Positions 56,117 to 64,000 of a stretch of 64,000 nucleotides of DNA are shown piece after piece (the stretch's first letter is position 1; each line of letters opens with the position of its first letter). A program made the translations under genes and the position numbers. The stretch is from positions 994,001 through 1,058,000 of the forward strand of contig NC_087073.1 in NCBI RefSeq assembly GCF_026151205.1. Direction: 5' to 3'. The notes under the pieces are model-generated. The model did not search any database and was not told where the DNA came from. It saw only the letters and a list, made by a program, of their open reading frames with translations. The stretch is from Bolinopsis microptera (taxonomy: Eukaryota; Ctenophora; Tentaculata; Lobata; Bolinopsidae).

Positions 56117-56370
56117 CACAGGGGGGGCTGAAACCAGGTTTTCGCGTCGATCAAATGCTGCCATTTGTAGTCGAACGTCGCCAACAGTTGCTCTCGTCCA
56201 ATGAAATCGCTGCATTTTGCAAGTCAGTATGCATAATTGAATTACATATATTCATATGCGGAGCTTGGCTTACATAATGCAGCGATTTCATTGGACGAGA
56301 GCAACTTTTGGCGACGTTTGACTACACATGGCAGCGTTTGATCGAAAACCTGGTTTCAGCCCCCCCTGTG
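56117..56370. mobile_element. 254-bp fold-back MITE
   Basis: The element is almost all inverted repeat: arms of about 105 bp begin CACAGGGGGGGCTGAAACCA and include TCTCGTCCAATGAAATCGCT, around a short AT-rich centre. GGTA flanks it on both sides (56113-56116 and 56371-56374), a 4-bp target duplication. Part of its arm (GCAGCGTTTGATCGAAAACC) also occurs alone near 55948. Confidence 0.85.
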
Positions 56371-56543
56371 GGTAAGGCCAGGCCGGTTTCTGGGCAAATT
56401 TCAGTTTGACGGATGACATGATATCAGCAAAGCTTACCGGCTAGACGTGTTACTAGAGGTGGTCGTTTTTCAACAGCACGTGTGTCAGCGCGCGTGACGT
56501 CATGTTCACTGCATGATCGCTCGCGTGAATTATTGACGGATGT

Positions 56544-57129
56544 TTCACATAGCCATGTGTATACGCGTACTGCGTGACGCGAGAGGGCTCTGGTTAGAGC
56601 AAGACGGATGTTACTCGACTAAATTTCTTCGAAGTAGTATAGCGCGCGCCGCTTTCTTCTCGAAATGTTGGCCCGCGATGGCAAGTGCTACGAAGTAGCG
56701 CGCGCTGGGTCAAATCATTAACAATGGTCAAGTGAATTACAATCTGGAGTCATAGCAACAACATTATTTTGCAAAGGTAAAAAGCTGCGATCTGTAATTT
56801 GGCTCAAAATCATACTTTTCATTACTGGGCCGCGCTCAGCCTGTCATTCCGCCGAATAAATCTTTATTCGGTTTATTATGTTAATGAACATAAATCATAA
56901 TAGCCTGGGGTCCTCAGGTAAACTTTTCAGGATAATTCAAAATCTACGTTGTCCCAAATTGTGCTCCTGGGGAGCTAACTTTAGTTTTACGAGACGGACA
57001 TTTTGTTGAAAACCAAAACTTTCTATCTCTTTTACTTCCGAAGTTAGGCCCCTAACGGTAAGGTTTCCTGGGCGCCGAAACAAGCGCCAAGCGCGTCACG
57101 CAGTACGCGTATACACATGGCTATGTGAA
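56544..57129. repeat. Perfect 38-bp inverted-repeat pair
   Basis: TTCACATAGCCATGTGTATA continuing CGCGTACTGCGTGACGCG at 56544-56581 is exactly the reverse complement of 57092-57129. The enclosed 510 bp include repeat segments shared with 37-39 kb. It may be a small transposon, but no clear target duplication is visible. Confidence 0.85.
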
Positions 57130-57653
57130 CGGTGTTAGTTTAACGGGTGATACTCGTAAAATATTATATGTTATATGGACACGTTCATTGAAGTTTGAGG
57201 AAATTGGTAAATTTCTAAAACAGCGTTTTTGACGATAGTGGTTTAATTTTAACATATATTAATCTAGCGTGTTCATAAGTTCTGAACATTAGCCACGTGA
57301 CCCATACTCCCATATGCACTGCTCAAAAATAAAATGTATTGCTTTTAGGCACTGTTATGTAAAAAATGTCACATTTTTGTGACATTGTTTACCATAGCTG
57401 CCCAATTAGCATTTTTTGGTCTAAAATATAGTAGATTAGGTCAATCTAACAATTATGATACAATGTAGGCCTAAAGGGCAGTGATCGAACGGCTTTAAGG
57501 CAACATTTCGTAAACTTTGTCACACTCAGAATACGAGACCTCTTTTCTACTGTGAGGTGTCCTCAAAACCCTTTCAACTCATTATTTGATAGTTCTTCTG
57601 CCAATCATAGCCCTAAAATATGTTGTTTTGAAAAGTTAACAAATACATGCACT

Positions 57654-58780
57654 AGAGCACCTAGAGTACAAGTACTCATGCCAAGTAACATCAGATCTGA
57701 CAGAAGCAATATACAAACAAAACCCAGATTTTTATGACGATCAGGAAAAACTTGTCGAGATCAAGACCAAAATCCGAAAATCAAGGATAGAGTTTTTCAA
57801 AGAGAGAAAAGAAGAGGTTACAAAAGACCTGAATGAAACCCAAAAATTGCAATTAGATCTTACATCAGAGAAAGGGGCAAGTTCCTGGCTTTCATCACTC
57901 CCACTCAAATCATTTGGATTCTGTCTCAACAAACAAGAATTCAATGACGCCCTAGCCCTTAGGTACAACTTTGGAATAAAAGATGCTGCAAGAAAATGTG
58001 TATGTGGAAGTGACAACTCAATAAACCACTCATTGATATGCAAAAGGGGTGGGTATGTATCTCTCCGCCACAATTCATTGAGAGATGTGATAGCAGAGCT
58101 ATTAGAAACTGCTGGCTGTAAAGATGTTACCACTGAACCTCTCCTCATTCCTGTCAACGGGAGAGAACTTCCTGCAGGGGCCAACAAAGCAGATGGAGCT
58201 AGATTAGATGTTAGTGCTAGGAGTGTATGGAACCCATTGGAAAGGGCATTTTTAGATGTAAGAGTATTTCATGCTCAAGCTCCTTCCAATAAGGCTCTTG
58301 GATCTCCAACCACTATGTACAATAGCCATGAGAGACAGAAAAAGAATTTATACAATAAAAGGATTGTAGAACTGAGTGGAGTTGGATTGTAGAAGTCGAA
58401 CATGGGACGTTTACACCGATAGTCCTATCAACCACTGGGGGTATGGGAAGGGAAGCAAATAAGTTCTTCAAGAAGTTAGCGGATAAACTATCTAGGAAAT
58501 CAGGCCAACGATATAGTGAGGCAATGACATTTATTAGGAAGAGAGTAAGATTTGACCTATTGAGAACAACAATCATAGCTCTTAGAGGAGAGAGAGGGTT
58601 TAAAAGTAGTAGTGCAGTAAAAATAGCAGAATTAGATATAAATTTGGAGCCAGTTCTTTAAACTGGCTTACTTATACTACTTAAAGGGTGTTCAAGGGTT
58701 TTCTATTGAATTTATATTGAATTTTATATAGGGTAATTGTTATATTATGTGTATATTGTTTGAATAATTTCTTTTTATTT
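57654..58780 (+). mobile_element. 5'-truncated retrotransposon (family C) with target duplication
   Basis: ACAAATACATGCACT flanks both sides (57639-57653 and 58781-58795). The related unoccupied site at about 59415-59429 has it once. A 15-bp duplication and 5' truncation are what target-primed reverse transcription leaves. The insert holds a coding tail (57655-58661) and a 3' tail with TATATAGGGTAATTGTTATA and TGTGTATATTG. Confidence 0.85.
57655..58661 (+). pseudogene. Retrotransposon C-terminal protein: CCHC motif and possible PD-(D/E)XK nuclease
   Basis: The frame is open from the insertion edge to 58389 and includes ASSWLSSLPLKSFGFCLNKQ, a cysteine/histidine motif KCVCGSDNSINHSLICKRGG, then DGARLDVSARSVWNP and ERAFLDVRVFHAQAPSN. 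The D-x(n)-DVRV spacing resembles the restriction-like endonuclease that ends some non-LTR proteins; that is inference. A 23-bp duplication of the ATTGTAGAA region near 58370-58393 shifts the frame. The remainder (GTFTPIVLSTTGGMGREANK, RYSEAMTFIRKRVRFDLLRT) continues in another frame to 58661. Other tails of this family are at 34790, 36505, 61549, 62225 and 62598. Confidence 0.7.
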
Positions 58781-59606
58781 ACAAATACATGCACTTGGCT
58801 ATTGGGAAATGATGTAAATTCTGTCACATTATATGGAATTTGAAATTCTGGGTGAATTTCCGAAATCATTTATATCTGATTTTGGTTTGGAAGGCGGGAA
58901 AACTCTATATGAGGACGATACACGGATACAGTTGATTGAAGTATAGAGCAGTTGATGTAAACATCGTCACAAAATGATACGAAATCGTAAATGGACACGT
59001 TCATGTTGAAGTTTAAGGATATTGGTAAACCAAAAAAAATAGCGTGTTCAGAAGTTCTGGACATTAGCCACGTGACCCATACTTCCATATACACGGCTCA
59101 GAAATACAATTTATTGTTTTTAGGCACTATAATGTAAAAAATGTCACATTTTTGTGACTGTGTTAACCATAGCTGCCCAATTAGCATTTTTTGGTCTAAA
59201 ATATTATATAGTAGATTAGGTCATTCTAACAATTATGATACAACATTTGGCTAAAGGGCAGGGATCGCAGGGAAGGCAATATTTCGTAAACTTTGTCACA
59301 CTCAGAATACGATACCTCTTTTCTACTGTGAGGTGTCCTCAAAACCCTTTCAACTCATTATTTGATGGTTCTTCTACCAATCATAGCCCTAAAATATTTT
59401 GTTTTGAAAAGTTAGCAAATACATGCACTTATTGGGAAATGATGTAAATTCTGTCACATTATATGGAATTTAAAATTTTGGGTGAATTGCCGAAATCATT
59501 TATATCTGATTTTGGTTTGGAAGGCGAGAAAACTGTATATAAGGACGATGCACGGATAGAGCTGATTCAAGTTAAGGGCAGTTGATGTAAAAATTGTCAC
59601 AATGAT

Positions 59607-60640
59607 AATAAGGGCAGTTGATATGAAAGAAAATCTATCTAACTAATGCAATGGCTGATGTGACGAAATTTACATTTCTTGACCCTATTTTGAAGAAACA
59701 TGCCTCGATTAGAATTCAATATTCTTCCAGGATTATTAGTAGGTTATTATTCAGCAAATCAGAACTCAAGTTTAACAATTCTGAGTTTAATTTTACTAAG
59801 TTACCGAAATGTGACGAAATTCACTTTTCCTGCCCCAACAGTATAATTTCAATGTGATGAAAAATGGGCATGGGTTTCTATATTTCCTTATCTCTGAATT
59901 AATCATTTCAAACTATAATAATTAGGACTGTTGATGTGAAAGAAAGTGTATCTAAACTTTACAATGACGTATGTGACAAAATTTACATTTCTTGACCCTA
60001 TTTTGAAGAACCATACCCCGATTAGAATTCAATATTCTTCCAGGAAATATTAGTAGGTTATTATTCAGCAGATCATCAGAACTCAAGTTTGACAATTCTG
60101 AGTTTAATTATACTAAGTTACCGAAATGTGACGAAATTCACTTTTCCTGCCCCAAAAGTATAATTTCAATGTGATGAAAAATGGGCATGGGTTTCTATAC
60201 TTCCTTTATCTCTGAATTAATCATTTCAAACTATAATTAGGACTGTTGATGTGAAAGAAAATGTATCTAAATTTTACAATGACGTATGTGACGAAATTTA
60301 CATTTCTTGACCCTATTTTGAAGAACCATACCCCGATTAGAATTCAATATTCTTCCAGGAATTATTGGTAGGTTATTTTTCAGCAAATCAGAACCCAAGT
60401 TTAACAATGCTGAGTTTGATATCACTAATTTACAGAAATGTGACGAAATTTACTTTTCCTGCCCCAACAGTATAATTTCAATGTGATGAAAAATGGGCAT
60501 TACATGGGTTTCTATATTTCCTGTATAAATCCATTCCAATAATAAGGGCAGTTGATATGAAAGAAAATCTATCTAACTAATGCAATGGCTGATGTGACGA
60601 AATTTACATTTCTTGCCCCTATTTTGAAGAATCATACCTC
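59607..60640. repeat. ~310-bp tandem repeat
   Basis: Three full units and part of a fourth start near 59607, 59927, 60235 and 60545. Shared landmarks are GTGACGAAATTTACATTTCT, TTCAATATTCTTCCAGGA and GATGAAAAATGGGCATGGGT. Each unit holds two copies of the GTGAC-N4-TTTAC-type motif. Confidence 0.9.
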
Positions 60641-61468
60641 AATTAGTATATAATGTTACTTTATCACCATCACTATGTCGATAAATTAGTTATTTTGCCA
60701 ACACGGAGCAAATAAAGTTATAATTTTTTTTTGTGACGAAATTTACAAATTTTTACCCTGTTCAGGTATTGAAATTTATCCAATGTTAACATATCACTGC
60801 CATATAATAATTTATATGACCGGCGTATGGTTGAAATATTGTTAATTGACCCATAGTACGTAATATAGGGTGTTTAAGTGGGTATACTAATATTTACTCA
60901 ATTTCACACATGTTGAGATATCATACAAATTTATGTGACTAAATTTACCTATTTCTGCCTTCTGTATTTGTATTTGCCTATAACAATGAAATATGTGAAC
61001 AATTCCAAACACATTCAGCTCACAAAATAATGCTAGACTATTCGGCATTTCTTGTCAGGATGTCATAAACATCCCTCATATAAATTTCTTAAATGTGTGA
61101 CGGAGTTTACATGGTGCTACCATTTAAGGAAAAAAGTCGCTAAATATGTAGATAATAGTCATATACAGCTATTCTATGAATTGGAAATTCGAAAATCTGG
61201 TCAAACACGGCAACAAGGGGTCCATATAAACTCCGTCACGTTTTTATAGTGTGACAAAGTTTACAACTCACTGCCGGCCGCATTTAAGCGATATCTTATC
61301 GTCTGATAAAGATATCGTTATGCGACAAAGTTTATCTAGAGGATGAAACGATTATCTTAGGGTTAGAGGGTTTATATAGTTTCATAGTGTGACACATTTT
61401 ACATCATCGTGCCATTCAGTAGGGTTACTAATATTTACCAATATCCTCAAACTTCAATGAACGTGTCC

Positions 61469-61501
61469 ATATAGCAGCCCATATACTATGGGCTGCTATA
61501 T
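61469..61501. repeat. Perfect 15-bp hairpin
   Basis: ATATAGCAGCCCATA and TATGGGCTGCTATAT are exact reverse complements with a TAC loop. It starts at the very right end of the 4.3-kb inverted-repeat region. Confidence 0.9.
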
Positions 61502-61548
61502 TTTTTGTATTAATCAATTTCAATCATAATAAGAAGTGTTGTTGGCCC

Positions 61549-62110
61549 CCTGCAGGGGCCAACAAAGCAGATGGAGCTAGGTTAGATGTTAGTGCTAGGA
61601 GCGTATGGAACCCATTGGAAAGGGCATTTTTAGATGTAAAGGTATTTCATGCTCAAGCTCCTTCCAATAAGGCTCTTGGATCTCCAATGAGTATGTACAC
61701 TTACTGGCCATGAGAGACAGAAGAAAAAACATGTACAACAAAAGGATTGTCGAAGTAGAACATGGAACATTTACACCAATAGTCCTATCAACAACAGCTA
61801 CAGGTGGAATGGGAAGAGAAGCAGATACTTTTTTTCTATTCAAAAAGTTAGCTGATAGAATGTCTAGATTATTATTATTAAATCTAAAATAGCTAATAAT
61901 TTAATAAATTATTAACAGGCCCCTTAACGTGGGCAATAATATAGAGTGTCTAGAAAATCAGGACAAAGATACAGTGAGATCGTATTTCTGAAAGGATAGC
62001 TGACCACAATAAAGAAGCTAAGAAGTGGTAGTCTAGTTAAGATATCAGATTTAGAATTTAGATATTAATTTAGAGCCAACAAATTGAATTGGCTACTTTT
62101 ACTACTACAC
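61549..62110 (+). pseudogene. Retrotransposon tail (family C)
   Basis: It encodes GANKADGARLDVSARSVWNP, a stretch ending RAFLDVKVFHAQAPSN, and after a frameshift RIVEVEHGTFTPIVLSTTAT and GGMGREADTF, closely matching 58180-58500. A roughly 80-bp AT-rich insertion near 61865-61945 breaks the frame. The coding remnant after that is degraded, and the typical 3' tail follows. Confidence 0.75.
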
Positions 62111-62224
62111 TAAAGGGTTTTTATGAAATTTTCTAATATTTTTTATTGAATTTCTATATAGAAATTTTATATAGGGTTATTGTTATATTATGCGTATATT
62201 GTTATTTGCAAGGTTAACTGAGCT

Positions 62225-62400
62225 AAGAGCCAGGTTACAAATCACATCAGAACACGATTCAGGTTTGATCTGCTACGAAGCACACTCATAGCACTCAGGG
62301 GAATCAGAGGATACAAAAAGCCCAGCACCCTGGACTGGATGACGTATCCTTCAATCTCATTCCTCAGAAGACGAGCTTTGAGGTCTCTTAAGTTTGTTTA
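62225..62400 (+). pseudogene. Related retrotransposon tail, diverged
   Basis: The sequence encodes RFRFDLLRSTLIALRGIRGY then KKPSTLDWMTYPSISF, recognisably the same C-terminal block as family C but more diverged, so a sister family is likely. Confidence 0.5.
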
Positions 62401-62597
62401 TGTAAATTTAATAGATAATTTATTGTAGCTTTTATATTGTGTAAAATTTTACGGACGAAATGATCACAGGGGAGACTCCCAACCCACCGCCTCGGCGGGT
62501 AGTTAATACACCTTTCACAAGCAAGAGCCACTTTGGTCTACTTGCTGTGAGGTGTCTCAGCTACATGGGTTGGGGGTCCCCCCTTTTTTTTCTTATA

Positions 62598-62780
62598 AAA
62601 AAAAGATACAGTGAGGCAATGACATTTATCAGGAAAAGAATAAGATTTGACTGATTGAGAACAACTATTGTAGCTCTTAGAGGAGAAAGAGGGATAAAAA
62701 GTGGTAGCGCTGTTAAAATATCAGAACCAATGTATATAAATTTAGAGCCAACAAATTGAACTGGCTACTTCTACTACTTA
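62598..62780 (+). pseudogene. Retrotransposon tail (family C), shortest copy
   Basis: RYSEAMTFIRKRIRFD, an in-frame stop, then LRTTIVALRGERGIKSGSAV and NLEPTN before a stop. The family C 3' tail with TTTTTATATAGGGTCAATG follows to about 62870. The copy begins abruptly after a run of Ts and As at 62582-62605. Confidence 0.75.
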
Positions 62781-62879
62781 AAGGGTTTTATAAAATTTAC
62801 TAAAAGATTTTTTATTGAATTTCATATTGAATTTTTATATAGGGTCAATGCTATATTATGTGTATATTGTTTGAATTTT

Positions 62880-63840
62880 GTTTACTGTTAATAAAAATTA
62901 TCGATGTGAACGAAAAATTATCAAACTTTTACAACAAATAATGTGACGAAATTAACATTGCTTGCCCTATTTCGAAGTTCATCATACCTCTATTAGTATT
63001 CAATATAACTTTATCATCATAAAAATTTCAATAAACTAGTTATCTTCCAGCAAGGAGCAAACAGAATTATAATATTTTGTTGTGACAAAATTAACCTATT
63101 TTTTACCCTGATGTAATTTTCAATAACCGTATCTGAATCCTATTTCACAACAATGTGCCCCACTTTGACTTAGCAATTGTGATTGCATCGCCAGCACACC
63201 AATACTCCCAATACTCCCAATACTCTTCTGTTATAGTTATGTCACTGATTCCATTGGGCTGAATGATTGGGTGCCTGATGGTACTGGCTTATCGTTGAAT
63301 CTGAATCACCTTGTTTAGTAGTCTGTTGGAAAAATATTAGCTCATGCAATGTAGATTTGATGATATTAGCTTGGTGATAATAATGTTAGGGGAATAACAG
63401 AATGTTAACACGTGTACATCGTTCCTTTTTTAAGACACAGTAATTTATTGACACTCGTGCAGCTATAATTTTAATCATTGAATCAGTATTTTTATCTGTG
63501 CTCTGCGTAATGCATCACATGAATCAGTTTTTTAATCTATTAACTTATTACACATTTGTGCTCTGCTTTAGCATCACTTGACTATTTAAAAAATTGTTTG
63601 TTCAGGCCATGACCTTATAGTCAGCCAATTGGCCATTGCTATATTATAACAGAATGGTGTCCACCCAATGACTTAAGTGTAACGGACACAATGCAACGCA
63701 CAGTGGGCACACAATGTAACGGATTATTAATTTGTGCAGTTATATCTTAATTCAATAAGTCAGAAAATTATCTTTATTTGATCATTTTTTATCTATCGTT
63801 GACAATACTTTAGTAATTACTTCTCCATTATTTAGGGGTT
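62880..63840. other. No gene recognised
   Basis: AT-rich sequence. The first 230 bp still carry GTGACGAAATTAAC and GTGACAAAATTAAC and relate to the 310-bp units. ACCAATACTCCCAATACTCC is a small local repeat near 63200. TTTGTGCTCTGC-like segments recur near 63500 and 63556. Confidence 0.4.
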
Positions 63841-63845
63841 TGAAC

Positions 63846-63915
63846 ATGGCACAATCATCAAAAGGATGTCCAGGGACATTTCAATCTGAAATTACTCACC
63901 TTATGACACGAGCAG
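63846..63915 (+). CDS. Possible first coding exon of a gene running off the right edge
   Basis: From ATG 63846 the frame reads MAQSSKGCPGTFQSEITHLM then TRAG, ending at GCAG|GTATGT in phase 1. A TTATTTAG acceptor-like site lies just upstream, so the leader may be spliced. The FxxEIxxLM pattern is seen in some histone-fold transcription subunits, but with 23 residues no family can be assigned. Confidence 0.35.
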
Positions 63916-64000
63916 GTATGTCTAGATAGCAACTAAAAGTGACCAATTTTATGATTTACAGGCACTATTATATAAATCATTCACCAGCACTATGAACTTG

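Larger units (their letters stand above)
57172..61473. mobile_element. 4.3-kb region bounded by 41-bp inverted repeats
   Basis: The left end (57172-57212) reads TATATGGACACGTTCATTGA, AGTTTGAGGA, then ATTGGTAAAT after one variable base. The right end (61433-61473) is its reverse complement with that single mismatch. A third end in left orientation lies at about 58987, and a right-end copy lies in the last intron of the receptor gene (about 50830-50985). Inside are a direct duplication (57180-57653 versus 58990-59430), roughly 310-bp tandem units, many GTGAC-N4-TTTAC motifs and a retrotransposon insertion. No transposase was found. It could be one element or a mosaic of related non-autonomous elements. 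Confidence 0.65.

Overview
The window reads as AT-rich metazoan nuclear DNA. It has short spliced exons with GT/AG introns, many kinds of minisatellite, Penelope and several non-LTR retrotransposon families, small inverted-repeat transposons and tRNA-derived SINEs. An early-branching marine invertebrate (cnidarian, sponge or placozoan grade) would fit the gene content and repeat types, but I cannot name the species. There are no bacterial-style operons, CRISPR arrays or rRNA genes.

Layout. 1-452 is the tail of a non-LTR retrotransposon. 491-11900 and 17830-24613 are two copies of one segment. Copy 1 ends at a 100-N assembly gap and carries a 5.08-kb inverted-repeat insertion that copy 2 lacks. 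Between them (12001-17520) lies a run of unrelated minisatellites. 24728-27795 holds more minisatellites, one interrupted by a 5'-truncated Penelope-like element. 29300-34468 is a nest: a non-LTR element split by a 4.4-kb hAT-like insertion, which itself contains another retrotransposon tail, a tandem hAT-end duplication and an 868-bp TTAA-target element. 34.5-36.9 kb holds a SINE and old retrotransposon tails. 40603-43572 is a 113-bp satellite with higher-order structure. 55.4-62.8 kb is another transposon-rich tract, with a 4.3-kb inverted-repeat-bounded region full of a 14-bp motif, GTGAC-N4-TTTAC.

Two host genes stand out. On the plus strand, ten exons from 45259 to 54100 join in one unbroken frame (1757 residues from the first exon seen; the start codon is upstream). 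They encode a large adhesion-like receptor: four SRCR-like domains, one thrombospondin type-1 repeat, an unrecognised domain, several LDL-receptor class A modules and a class-A (LGR/relaxin-receptor-like) seven-transmembrane domain. The exon carrying the thrombospondin repeat has three tandem in-frame 3' splice sites made by a 45-bp triplication. On the minus strand, exons at 28859-29033, 24451-24589 and 21277-21317 join in frame into an EF-hand protein of ninein/MCC-like appearance. Its last two exons are repeated in the other duplicate copy (11738-11876 and 4029-4069). A possible coiled-coil exon (43613-43692, minus) and a possible first exon at the right edge (63846-63915, plus) are weaker calls.

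Several insertions have an unoccupied copy of their target site elsewhere in the window, so target-site duplications can be read directly without a reference genome.
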